Shown here: positions 11,580 through 22,029 of the stretch, piece after piece
Numbering within the stretch: position 1 is the stretch's first letter
Layout of the letters: every line of letters begins with the position of its first letter
From: Atopsyche davidsoni
Taxonomy: Eukaryota > Arthropoda > Insecta > Trichoptera > Hydrobiosidae
Reading direction: 5' to 3'
Assembly (NCBI GenBank): GCA_022113835.1
Contig: JAILWY010000002.1
Coordinates: 660,501-724,500 of the forward strand
DNA length: 64,000 nt
Notes under the pieces: generated by a model
What the model saw: only the letters and a program-made list of their open reading frames with translations
The model's database searches: none
What the model was told of the DNA's origin: nothing
Made by a program: the position numbers and the translations under genes

Positions 11580-11940
11580 AAATTATCCCCTCAGATATGG
11601 TGCAAATCAAAGTCGAGTTCTTGGGAACAGTTTATAAGCATCGCGGGCTTGCAACTTCATTAAGGCGTCGCGCACAAGTGGGCCGCGAGTCAGTCGGGGC
11701 CCGCGGGTCGCGCGCGAGCACCCCTGTCGACACCTCTCGCGGTACTGGTCTGGGTACGCGCCCCACTTCCGGATCCGGGATTGTTCGGGGAAGGCAATTC
11801 CCAGACAGGGGATGCGACGATTAAAACGGCTCTCATAGACCAACTTGCCGACCGCTGGAGTGGATGTAATTTGAATATCCGTATTGCGAGTAAGTCAGTC
11901 GCCGCTGGACCGCTGCACCGGAGGGTCGGGGATCGAGATT
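11580..11940 (+). promoter_or_regulatory. CpG island with candidate Inr+DPE core promoter (TSS about 11897)
   Basis: A locally GC-rich, CpG-dense island. AAGTCAGTC gives an arthropod initiator with A+1 at 11897, and GGTCG at 11924-11928 is an exact match to the downstream promoter element RGWYV at +28 to +32. No TATA box lies at the right distance. A second initiator-like TCAGTC is at 11690-11695, without a DPE at the right place; a transcript from there would meet a consensus donor GTAAGT at 11890-11895, giving a ~198-nt exon with only tiny ATG frames. An initiator with a correctly spaced DPE is expected about once or twice by chance in a window this size, so support comes mainly from the island context. 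Confidence 0.35.
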
Positions 11941-12032
11941 AAGTGCAGCTCATCAATCTATTTCCTATTTCCTATTTATATTTTAAACTTTTCTTTTTAT
12001 TCATTATTTTCACTGTCGACATATATTAAAAA

Positions 12033-12212
12033 TTACTATTATGATTAGGCACATGAGTTCACACATAGAAGATGATTAAAGAAATTCTCAGAAAAATATC
12101 ATAGTGATTAGTTTGTGAACTAATATGCCTAATCATATTAGTAATAATATAATAAACCCGTAATGGGTAATAAATACGCATCTAATTGACGTTCAATCCA
12201 AAAAATAAACAT
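12033..12212 (+). mobile_element. Coreless copy of the tRNA-bearing inverted-repeat element
   Basis: It is bounded by ATATATTAAAAA direct repeats at 12021-12032 and 12213-12224. It contains both inverted repeats (TTCACACATAGAAGATGATTAAAG and the complementary GAACTAATATGCCTAATCATATTAG segment) and the tail with CCCGTAATGGGTAATAAATACGC ending CAATCCAAAAAA. The tRNA-like core between the repeats is missing. The A-rich end next to a 12-bp direct repeat suggests insertion by target-primed reverse transcription. Confidence 0.65.
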
Positions 12213-12332
12213 ATATATTAAAAACTTTATTTTATTTAAATTGAATCGAGATTTATAAATAACCTAGCTTATTTCATGATAACACTAATTATTAAAATCA
12301 TATTAATATTTTAAATAATAGTTAAAATACTT

Positions 12333-12482
12333 GAGTGATTTTTCCACATATAAATTTTTATTGATGACCGGTCTCGCCAACCTTTCACATTGGCATTATC
12401 AAACTCTGTTTGGTATTCCACCGGATTCCATTGATCGGAATTCCACCAAGTACTCTTTGTCAAAAATACTGAATTTCTAAAA
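12333..12482 (-). repeat. GACCGGT-family repeat, single arm
   Basis: It shares ACTTGAGTGATTTTTCCACAT, ATTGATGACCGGTCTCGCCAA and GGCATTATCAAACT with the head-to-head repeat at 46.8 kb, and its right flank GGAATTCCACCAAGTACTC with the copy at 21.9 kb. On minus it carries TTTGATAATGCC and GGCGAGACCGGTC, a degenerate hammerhead-like arrangement. Confidence 0.6.
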
Positions 12483-12525
12483 TCATATTACTTTACATAA
12501 AGGTTTTTGCATTGTACAATTTTTT

Positions 12526-12760
12526 TATTAATGATATGAATTAAATTTTTAAAATTTCTTTACATTCAGTTTATTTTATTCCACATTTTAACAAAACATC
12601 AGTTTTGTTCTGCATCTGATGATGAGTAAGTCTTTTGGTTGAAACTAGTCATGCATAAATGTTAAAATAAACTCAACGTGAAGAAGATATAAAAAGTTAT
12701 TTCATATCATTAATAAAAAAATGGATCTTCACCAAACAAATGCCTTGTCTCTCAACAAGC
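12526..12760 (+). mobile_element. Hammerhead-bearing head-to-head repeat, older copy
   Basis: The right half contains the hammerhead-like core at 12611-12655 and the tail AAAATAAACTCAACGTGAAG through GCCTTGTCTCTCAACA, homologous to 27650-27743. The left half (12526-12600) is a diverged reverse complement of that tail: TTATTAATGATATGAA and TTCAGTTTATTTTA match its complement. The left hammerhead core itself is not preserved. ACAATTTTTT at 12516-12525 and 12761-12770 could be a target duplication but is T-rich, so this is weak. Confidence 0.55.
12611..12655 (+). ncRNA. Hammerhead ribozyme-like motif, partly decayed
   Basis: Stem I strands TGCAT (12611-12615) and ATGCA (12651-12655) are perfectly complementary. 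Box 1 CTGATGA is at 12616-12622, GAAA at 12641-12644, then CTAGTC with the expected cleavage after C. Stem II (GAGT with GGTT) is badly paired compared with the copy at 27.6 kb, so activity is doubtful. Confidence 0.5.
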
Positions 12761-13979
12761 ACAATTTTTTATTTTATAAAATATATTTTAAATTATTTTA
12801 TTGTATTGAAAAAAAAAACTTAGTTATTTGCTCATTTGTAAATAATTCATAAAATATCTCTTTGCTTGAAGATGTCAACTAACGAAGGGGACAAAACTTA
12901 TCGCGTAATCAAATTGAATATTTATTTTAAATAAAAAACCCATTCAGTAATAATTTCAGTATAATGTTGAATGTTACACATTTAAGATTTGATTATGCAG
13001 GAGATCATTACCATATTAACCTAAATCAATAAGAAACATGTACCAGAATCATCAAGATGGTCTTTGTTGGTTCTAAGTTTCAAAGAAACTAACTTTGGCA
13101 GAATAATACTAAAATACGTCTACTAAGAAATCTCGTTTGGTTATCTCAAACACACAATACGCACTGCTGAGTGTTTTCGAAGAAAGCAACATTGCCCAGA
13201 ATACGGGAACTATAACTATAAGAAACTTATTTCGGACTTTTTTCATCCTTAACAATAAAAGTATTTACAATTTTTAGGAAACCACACACGGAATGACGAG
13301 AAAATCCTAAAAGAGATTTTTTTCGCAATTCTGGTGGGATAAGAATCCCAATTCTTTGCAGTCATCACAGCCTGGTACTTTAGAAAATTGAACTATAGTG
13401 CTGTTGTACCTGAGTGAAAAATTTACTCGTTGAATGCAACTAGGTGTGTGAAAAAACTTTTCTGGGATTTTTCTTGTCGTTTCATGTATGAATCGATTAC
13501 TAAATATACAATAAATCTGTAAATAACATTTTTTAATATAACCACAGGAAAATATTATTTTTTTGCTGATTATTTGATAATCCTTAAATCCTTGATATTT
13601 ATTTTGAAAATAAACCGTATGCACCCGTTACTTTAATGTTGTAAAAAAAGTAAATAACCAAATGTCGAGGAAATATTTACTGCAAGCTTCTAGCTATTAG
13701 GGTTATCATTTTTGTTGCCTAATTGTAGAGTCTTAAATAATTAAATCAGTCTGAATTGGAAACACTTATCTTACTTAGTAAAATACAAGTGTATTTTTTG
13801 TATCTTGTGTTTTTACTTAATTTCTTGGGTCATCATTTTAAATTTTATTATAATTTATTTACGTATTTTCATCACACGTATTTTTTTTCTAATGAAGTTG
13901 CTTGATCTGGGGTTAAATGGCTCATTATAATATCAACAAAAACATTGTTGTCAATGGGTTTGGGTGTTTATAGCTCAAT

Positions 13980-14240
13980 GCAGATTTCCAGGCCATCGAG
14001 CCCAGTTTCAGAAACAGTGATTTTCTGAAATGACATCCCGACTGGAACATGTCGCCCGCGAGCCTACAATCGCATTAGGAGTCAATTTGGCTTGAACGAG
14101 CAGAAACATCAGCCATAGGCGGTCTATTCAATGATCGACACATATTTCAGGCGAATTTGATTACAAACCTGATGCAATTTGTCGCAAACAAGACGCGCCC
14201 GAGGCTGAGCCGTGACACGGGGGTTGAATTAAAGGGTGCG
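13980..14240. other. Complex non-coding island
   Basis: A CpG-containing, non-repetitive stretch without coding evidence, flanked by AT-rich DNA. It is a candidate conserved regulatory element, judged only from complexity. Confidence 0.25.
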
Positions 14241-15181
14241 TTATAATTATACAGCTATTTCGGAGGTGGCAAAGATGCAGTAAACATTTGAATATTTTTA
14301 TTAATATGTAAATAGGTTTTTGTCATTAAAAATACTTGATTGATGGATGTTACGCCTGGGGTTTTTATCCTTCTTAATGATCCAACTTTTCGGTTTTTGT
14401 ATTGGAGCAATAGTATGATGGATGTCCGTGAGGGTAAAATAGTAGTTAAAAATAATACTTACAAACAATGAGTAATTGATAAAACTGTGAATTAAAGATT
14501 AATAAAAAATTTTTTTTGAAAGTTGGCAAAATACGAAAAACCTAATAGAAAAAATAGGATGGAAATTACATGCAACAAAAAAATATAATCTAGACATCTA
14601 GAGGTGCATGCACGCTTAAAATATTGAAATGCGGAATATAGCATTTTTTTTCATTATATTAATGAAATAAATATTTTAATTTATTCTTTAAATGTATTAT
14701 AAATATGTAACTGGGTAAAAAAATACATTCACAAATATATATGACGTGTGGGTTCTAATAACACATGAATCTACTCACTGTGTTTTTCGGCTGATTATAT
14801 TTGTATGCATCGGGCGATATTACTCATATTTATTTTCAAATATTAAAATTGAGTTTTTATCCGAATCGATCTATGTTTGTTTTTCAGTTAATTTCAGCAT
14901 AAAATTGCGTCCAGCGAACGAATGCAGATCGGCCAATTTCAGATATTAGCCTGGCAATCGCAATATTTCACGCTTTACAAATTTTTCATTACAGCATTCG
15001 AGCGAAAATAAAATACTACGGCGGATCATAAATATTATTTAAAAATAACTGGAGCGGGTATCGATCCGCCATTCGTCAGCTGTCGGCAGAATGACGCGGC
15101 CAGAATGTCGGCCGCCGCGTTTTCAGTCAATTTTGACGATATGACCCGTCAAATAAACGTCTACCGATGCTGACTAAGTTC

Positions 15182-15270
15182 TGACGTCACGTCGGGTAGA
15201 CAATTTTTTTTTTCGTAAATAGGTTACGTTACGTATAAAAGTACGAACCCCGCTCGCCGGAATCGGGCGA
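15182..15270 (+). promoter_or_regulatory. Candidate CRE plus TATA promoter
   Basis: A full CRE palindrome TGACGTCA at 15182-15189 is followed 45 bp later by TATAAAAG at 15234-15241, placing a start near 15265 and the CRE about 80 bp upstream of it. The predicted start lies in a CG-rich hairpin-capable segment (CTCGCC...GGCGAG). No strong initiator is present. The island 15040-15300 is CpG-rich for this window. It could be an alternative promoter of the gene starting at 17626 or an enhancer. Confidence 0.35.
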
Positions 15271-15487
15271 GTCTGCAACGGACCTGAGCGGATTTTTAAA
15301 ATTTGTTTATCTTTTTTTTTTATGCTACTGCAAGGGCAAAGATTATCTTAAAATATTTTGTATATTTGTTTTTTTTTTTTACTCAAACACGATAGCGAAA
15401 CGATAGACTCGTGTGGCTTCCTGTGTGTCTTCCGACAGACAAATCGAGACATGAGTTAGATCCAAACTTTGCTTGCAATATTTCGTT

Positions 15488-15553
15488 TAATTCTTCTTCA
15501 TCAAGTGCTTCTCCTTAGAGGAGGTTGGGGACCATTTCACTGAGCATATACTC
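15488..15553 (-). mobile_element. LINE 3'-end fragment
   Basis: TTCTTCTTCATCAAGTGCTTC and GAGGAGGTTGGGGACCATTT match the 3' end of the LINE fragment at 38.51 kb (TCTTCTTCTTCTG, GGAGGTTGGTGACCATTTTC). On minus it would end in the AAGAAGAA-type tail of that family. Only the last ~65 bp remain. Confidence 0.5.
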
Positions 15554-16112
15554 ATGCTGAACCAGTGTTCATGGTTTTCTAAGGGGAAAATAGTGCAGTG
15601 GGTTCCCGGGTCTTTCTACACCGCATTTTTGTATTGGAAGGAAAAGTCTGCGTATTGCTGCTGCCCAATATCATTATTATCAATCCTTTCCTTACAAAGA
15701 TCTGATACTCTTTATGCAGCATGCTACAGAGACAATATCGTTTTATTCAATACTCGTATATTAATATGCCATTTACCGACAATACATTTCGCCAATATTT
15801 GAGTCGCTCGTCTCCATTATCGATTTATTCTGCTGCAAAGCAAACAGCGTAGAGAATTATTACATATCAAATACTATATGATTTATCTGATACACATCCA
15901 ACACAATAAAGCCCTGAGAACACAGAAACATTTTGCACCCTGAGTGAGTATAAAGGATCGGCAATGGAGTAGTGGACTTGAAATGACTGTGGAGGGATGT
16001 GCTCTAGAAGTATCTTGTCGAGGTGAGGATGCTCCTGCTATTGTTTTTGCAGTTTGCTGCAAAAGGAATATCAGATCTAAGCGCCAGAGCTTTGTAATGA
16101 AAGGATTATATA

Positions 16113-16824
16113 TTAGGTGCGCCACTAAGTTTCGGGATATCATACATAGATGGCGCTAACAACACATGCAGTCGATATACATGTCTAAACTTGTGTTTTA
16201 TTATAGTTAGGACATCTGTCAACAATAAGCAGACATTATATTAACTCATATTGCAACGCAATAATTTTTTAACAATAAAGATGTCGAGTTTTGTGCCAAG
16301 AAAACAGCATTTGCGGGAAGCTTTGTTTTTCTGATGTAACTTGTAAAAAATGCAGCTGAGGCTCTTAGTTGGTTTGAGGAGGCCTTCGGCAAACATGCAC
16401 CATTAAAAACTACCTGTGGAAATTGGTTTAAACGCTTCAGAAGTGGCGATTTCGACACTGAAGACCAAAAACAACTGAGGACACCGATCTCCAAGTTTTA
16501 TTGGATGAAGATGATAAACAAACACAACATCAACTTGCTAAGGCATCAAACATGACTCTCCGAGGTATTATCAAACGTTTACAGGCCATGGGAAAAAATC
16601 AAAGGGAAGAGTAACGGGTGCCGCATGAGATGACTGAGAGACTTCAGAGTTTCGGTCCAAAGACGCGTCGTTTTATCGTCACGATATTCGTGTATTGCCA
16701 GAGAGATGGCAAAGATATGTAGCCAGCGAGGGGCGATACTTCGAACAAACCATTTTATGTATTTTTTTCAAATTTACTATTTTACATTGATCAAAAAAAA
16801 AAAACCGAAACTAAGTGGCGCACA
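16113..16824 (+). mobile_element. Internally deleted mariner
   Basis: Inverted ends are GGTGCGCCACTAAGTTTCGG on the left and CCGAAACTAAGTGGCGCAC on the right, one base different. Inside, plus-strand frames carry the transposase N-terminus from about 16280: VPRKQHLREAL, KNAAEALSWFEEAFGKHAPL, NWFKRFRSGDFDTED and DDKQTQHQLAKASNMTLRGI (the helix-turn-helix paired-like region), then VPHEMTERLQ. Sequence then jumps to the extreme C-terminus, LPERWQRYVASEGRYFEQT, near 16690. The whole catalytic D-D-D core is lost, and at least two frameshifts break the rest. Non-autonomous and dead. Confidence 0.85.
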
Positions 16825-17480
16825 TGCGAGAGAGGTCGAATAAGTACTAAGCCTACAAAATAAAAACGAAAATTTTGGAAAAGTGGCGATTTATTTCCAA
16901 AATAGTCTCCTTTTAGCTCGATACACTTGACCCAGCGATGCTCCAACTTCTTTAACCCATCTGAAAAATACGTTTTCACGAGGTCTGCAAAGTAGGCTTC
17001 CGTGGCGGCGATGACCTCCTCATTCGACTTAAATTTCTGCCCGGCGAGTGACTTTTTCAAGTTTGGAAACAAAAAAAAAAAAACAAACCTGGAGAACACG
17101 GTGGATGGCGGAGCAGTTCGTAGTGCAATTCGATTATTTGGCCGTGGCGACGGCGGCGTGTGAGCCGGTGCGTTGTCATGGTGGAAGAATCGAATCAGCT
17201 CGATAATTCGGCATAGTAGGCTTTTCCAGGTAGTCAATGTAGATCACACCTTGTGAATCCCAGAAAACGGTGGCCATCACCTTTCCGGCCGATAGGACAG
17301 TCTTCGCCTTCTTCGGAGCACGTTCGCCGGGTGAAGTCCACTGTTTCGACTGTTCCTTGGTCTTTGGTGTGTACCAGTGGATAATTGTATCGTTGTCATG
17401 GTGAAAAAATACTTTTTTCTTCGCCAAATGGGGGCCGTTTTTTCTGCAATTCGGCGTCGAATTGTATAGTCATATTTTCC
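16825..17480 (-). mobile_element. Second mariner fragment with a permuted catalytic domain
   Basis: On minus, frames give a block QFDAELQKKRPHLAKKKVFF ending HHDN (17395-17450). Next come HWYTPKTKEQSKQWTSPGE and GKVMATVFWDSQGVIYIDYL (17225-17390), a second FFHHDNAPAHT (17145-17190), and lastly FPNLKKSLAGQKFKSNEEV through KCIELKGDYF (16900-17075). In intact mariners the HHDN block follows the WIHWYTP and YIDYLEK blocks, so the first block is out of order. The helix-turn-helix N-terminus is missing. The 3' end abuts the right end of the preceding mariner without a gap. Non-functional. Confidence 0.8.
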
Positions 17481-17614
17481 CCTTAGAAAACTAGAACACT
17501 AATTCAGTATATATTGATGCTCAGTGGGATGGTCGCCAGCCTCCTCCGAGGAGAGGCGCCCGCTGAAGAAGAAGCACTGGTGTAGTGTGTGAGAGTGGGC
17601 TGGCGGGGAGAGCG

Positions 17615-17660
17615 CGCGCCGCGTCAGTCCGCGCTGCGCCGCGCCGCTCGACGGTCGTCC
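17615..17660 (+). promoter_or_regulatory. TATA-less Inr+DPE core promoter (TSS 17626)
   Basis: GTCAGTCC at 17623-17630 matches the arthropod initiator TCAKTY with A+1 at 17626. GGTCGT at 17653-17658 matches the downstream promoter element RGWYVT and falls exactly at +28 to +33, the only spacing that works in flies. No TATA box precedes it. The site sits in the densest CpG island of the window (17560-17850). In insects this combination is typical of developmental regulators. This is the best-supported transcription start in the window. Confidence 0.6.
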
Positions 17661-18247
17661 CCGCCGCCCGTTCTCCCCGCGGCCGCCCGAGTCCGCGCTC
17701 AGAGCCGCCGCGATCTCGGGAGATTCCCTCCGCAGCAGCCGGATCCGAACGGAAGCCACCCCCGACTGTCGTGAAAAAAATAAAACGAGTTCTCCGAAAA
17801 TTCCCCGAAACGCCGCGATCCGTCGCTTTCGCGTATTCAAATTTCAAATTACGTGTGGTTGATTTTTGAGCAAACTTGTTTTTGTTCCGGACGATTGTGA
17901 TTCCTTCGAGTGCGGTTTTTCTCGGTGGAAATTTGACAAAACTGGCGTTCAATGTCATATTTTTGATTCGCCGGCGGGACTAGCCGAGGTGACAAAAAAT
18001 ACGAGACCGATCGAGCGTGACCGCTGTCGATTCTGGAAAACGAGAAGATTGACGCGAAATCGGAGATTCGGTAAATTGTTGTTATTTAAGCGGTAACGAG
18101 AAAAAAACAGCCGTGTCGTTGTGATTTATTGTGAGAAACCTCCGGTTGAATCTCAATTATTTTGATTAATACTTATCGAATCGTGAATTTAATTAAAAAC
18201 CGTAAAAAACAGAATTCGAAATAGTGACATCGTTTTTTTTTGTAATC
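17626..18247 (+). other. Putative non-coding first exon (5' UTR) of an unidentified gene
   Basis: It runs from the predicted start at 17626 to a consensus donor GTAAGT at 18248-18253. The only ATG is at 17952, with a frame of four codons ending at 17966, so the exon would be 5' UTR carrying one minimal upstream ORF. Open frames on both strands across 17500-17960 are rich in Arg, Pro and Ala because of GC bias and resemble no protein. A second good donor (AAG then GTAAGA at 18502) would give an 876-nt exon instead. No acceptor with a coding exon is recognised in the remaining 45 kb, which implies a very long first intron. The gene is unknown. Confidence 0.45.
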
Positions 18248-18253
18248 GTAAGT
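18248..18253 (+). promoter_or_regulatory. Candidate splice donor GTAAGT
   Basis: GTAAGT directly follows the CpG-rich UTR-like segment. A competing donor, GTAAGA after ATAAG, is at 18502-18507. Confidence 0.35.
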
Positions 18254-18509
18254 TATCGTGAACAAGTTTATTTTAATAATTACAGGTATTTAAGGCTACC
18301 TTGACACACGCTTAATTTATAATTAACACACCTGTGTTGTGCAACCGACAGCTTACTTGGATAATAGCTGATCGTGAGTTGAAAATCAAAGGTGGAAATA
18401 AAAGCTTAAATTGTGTTAACTATATTAATACTACGAGCTTCTCCCGCAGAAACATCTGCTAATTTATGCTCATTGTATAAGTTGATAAAGGAGATTATAA
18501 GGTAAGAAC

Positions 18510-21500
18510 GAAATAATTTGTATTACTTGTAAGAAGTATGGGGAAGATGAAAACTCTAAGGGAAGGTTATAATTGAGTCTCGGGATGAAGGATGAGCCTT
18601 AAAAGATGAAGGGTGAAGATATTAAGTAAGATTATATTTACCGAGTTATTTCATTTATTTAATTGTAAATATGTCTATAAATTGAACAATAGTGGTATTA
18701 TAATATTTCAGGATTGAGTTACGTATCGAAAAATAGCTTTTTACTATGTATATTTTCTTATAATTCCATCATACAATCATACATCGTACACTACTACATT
18801 ATTTCTATTCAAAATACAAAAATGTACTTGTGTAAAATTATTTGAGAAAAAAACATAGAGAGTTATGTCTAAATGCTTCACGGAATTAATTTTTCCAACA
18901 ATGAAAATAAACGAATTCCCAATAAACAACGTTGATTAAAATAAAAAAAATCTGTAAGATTGTAGTAGATAACGTAAAAGATTTTTGTTTATAATTTTGT
19001 ACAAAATACTTTAAATAATGCTTAGTCTAAGTTCTACATTGATGAAAAAATATGGTGTAATACATGTGGTATTAAGCGCTTGGTGCTGTTTTTATGAAAG
19101 TTTTTTGGGCTCGTGACGCAACACCATTGAGAACTGTCGGGTTCCACCTTAGGCTTAAAAGTAACAAATTATTTCCTTAAAAAAAACCCCCTATAAAACT
19201 TTCCTACTGTCAGAAATCTCGCAATTTGGAAAAGTGTAACTAATCATATCATTATCGAAATAATAGAAAAATAAATCCAAAGAAGATCGTTTTATAAAAT
19301 GCTTGAAAGCGTGGTTTCACCACAAACTTTCAAGCTAACACTTTTCCCACAATTTTAAAGTCTTACACAATTTAATTTGATTCGACTAATTTTGTCACCT
19401 GAAGTATTTAAAGAAAAAGGTTATTTTATCGAACGCATTCGCACAGTGATTTTAAGGAGGTCACATCAAAGTATAATTTTACACTTCCAGTGTTCTAGAA
19501 TAAATACCCGCCTCTATTTTGCTAACTTGTGTGAATTTTAATTTTGTAATGGATCTACAACGTACTATTATATTATAATGTATTAAGTTGATCGAGTCAC
19601 TAAGAAACAACCGAGGAGATCTTCAATAGCGATAGACATGCAGATATCTTGTTTCAATACTTATGGTTTGAATTAATTTAAATATTTATCGTAGTACATG
19701 AATTAAACATCTAACTTTGTATATTTAAAACGAAAAATCATCATTGATTTTAAAATTAGTTATCGCATTTCTACTTAAGGTTTTTATTTCGACTGCTTTA
19801 GTTACCGATCAAAGATGGCGTTGGTGGTCAGCACAACTGAATTTCGTTGAAAAAATGTCGTATTATCTTCAAATTTATAGATTTGTATTACCTTATCTAA
19901 TGCAAAATTGTAAAATTAAATGCCGAAGTTCTTCGGCGAACCAAATAATCGACTCAATAGTGTTAGAAAAGAATTTTCATTCGATGCACACTTAATCTAC
20001 GTAATTTTTTAAACCGAGTATACTGTACGATATTTCATATAAGCCCACTTTTTTAAACCACTCAGTTTTGTACATTTGCAATATTCCGTACTATATTTGT
20101 GCGATGAGAAAATTATCGAAAATTCGATGATATTTTCGTCGTTTGCGTGTGAATATATAATAATGTTTTCATAAAAACCTCATAATAGCCCTATGATAAG
20201 TTGTACGAACACTTCAATCCCTGGACAATCTTAAAATGGCGAGAAAAACACTCTAGAAACAGAAAAAAAGTCTCGGCCAAGAAGTTGAATTTATAAATAA
20301 GCTTATTGCAACGAATTCGAAATAAAATCAATAATAAAGCAAATATTTTTTTGTTTTATAAAATGTATTTTATTTATTCTTTCTTTTAAATTTTACTTAA
20401 AATATCACAAAGGTTCGTTAGATGTATTTTTAAAATATGATACTATAGATAATTTTACGTTAAGGTCCGTAAATCCATAAAACTGTCTTTCATTTTACGA
20501 AGTCATCTATTGTCTATATAAAATACATGTCGCCTATTGTGTTTGGTCAAATGTAAACATTTTTTAAAGACACCGTAAAAAATATTGGTAAAAGTATTTT
20601 AACCTGATTTATAAGTGTGGTATTACCTCAAATGTCAGTATTTAAAAATATATAAATATACACTTAACATTTTTTTATTGATAAATAAATAGTTCATACA
20701 TTTTATTTATATTTGTCACAAAAACTACTAAAATAATAAATAGTTCTATTTGCACAAGGCTCGTCCTAACTTTTTTATTGCTTTTCTTACATATTTTTTA
20801 ACATATTGATTCATTTTGTGATTTAAGATATTTTGACCATAAAAATAAGTAATAATATAAGGACGTTTATTGAATTAACTAAAGTAAATAAGTTTTTTAA
20901 AAGCTTGTTTAAGAGTTCATTAAGCTTTAATTGTTTGCGATGAGATAATTTAAAAACATTATTTTGAGCAATGAAGAACCTCGCTGTGTTTGATAATCAA
21001 AAGCAAAGGGAAGAATGAAAGAACACAAAAAAATCGAGTTGCGTAGAATTAACGATCCGACTCAAGGAACTAAGTCACAATGAAATTAAAGAAATAAAAT
21101 TCATCTCACTCAGGAACCAAGATTAATCATTATTGGATTTTCATTTTAATGTCAAGGTGATCAAATACACGTCTCACGGAAAATCTATTATTTTTTTGCT
21201 ATTGGTAGGAAAATGTTTGTAGAGTGTATTGTTTAGTGGTATTTGACTGTATAAAAATAAAGGCTAACAAAGACTTCTAAAATTTTCCACAGGAACAGTG
21301 AGATCTTTTTTACTATTCAATGTTTGACGATGTCTTTACAGGGCATAAAAACCATTTCAAAGAAAGATCTTGAATATTTTTGTGTTGTTTGCTTATTTTT
21401 ATTTAACACTATTGTAAGTATTGCAAAAAAAAAATTGATGTATATCGACAGAACAATGGAAAAATATTATTTTCTTTAAGATGTGTCTCTTTTATTAAAC

Positions 21501-21845
21501 AGTCAAAACGCTAAAACAGAATATTGTAATTTAATATAATTATTTTAAACAATGTTTTTGAATAAACACTATGTTAACATTCGTTTTCTATGATGCGTGA
21601 GGTGATTATAATGGCGATTGTTAAAATTCTATAAAATAATAATGCTGGAAAAAATAAATAATAACCATAATTTTAAGCTTAAGTAATTATCAAACTTATT
21701 TAAACTGCAATGAAATAATTTTTTTCCAATTTACTTACTTGTAGCACTTCATATTCAAAGGGCTTTGACAGACTGAGAAACTCTAGAAAGATGAAAGCAC
21801 TCAATGTAACAAAATACTTAGTAAAATTCCAACCACGTATAAATA
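18510..21845. other. AT-rich putative intron, no feature
   Basis: Long poly-A/T runs and no recognised repeat, RNA or exon. The frame at 19744-19995 encodes a protein without motif and is probably chance. Confidence 0.5.
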
Positions 21846-21849
21846 ATTT

Positions 21850-22025
21850 AAAACTTGAGTGATTTTTCCACATTTTAATTTATAATTGGTGACCGGTTTT
21901 GCCGACCTATGGCTGGCAGACCTGGTCACCAATAAAAAAATAACACGTGGAAAAATCACGCCAGTATTTTATTTAAAGTATTAAAATGGAATTCCAACAA
22001 GTACTCTCTGTCAAAAATATTGAAT
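21850..22025. repeat. GACCGGT-family head-to-head repeat
   Basis: The left arm (ACTTGAGTGATTTTTCCACAT, TTGGTGACCGGTTTTGCCGAC) and right arm (GGCAGACCTGGTCACCAAT, GTGGAAAAATCACGCCAGTA) are imperfect reverse complements around 21908. It is followed by GGAATTCCAACAAGTACTC, shared with 12.44 kb. The centre is shorter than in the copy at 46.8 kb, so the GATAATGCC part is gone. Confidence 0.65.
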
Positions 22026-22029
22026 ATTT

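Noticed and set aside
11552..11843. Coding exon in the 11.6-kb CpG island
   Set aside because: Frames open on both strands with GC-bias composition; no domain recognised.
12033..12212. Simple DNA-transposon MITE
   Set aside because: The inverted repeats are internal to an element whose A-rich tail end and 12-bp direct repeats fit retroposition better.
17499..17958. Arg/Pro/Ala-rich proteins of 94-145 codons on both strands of the CpG island
   Set aside because: Several frames stay open at once because of GC bias; the sequences resemble no family and have poor start contexts.
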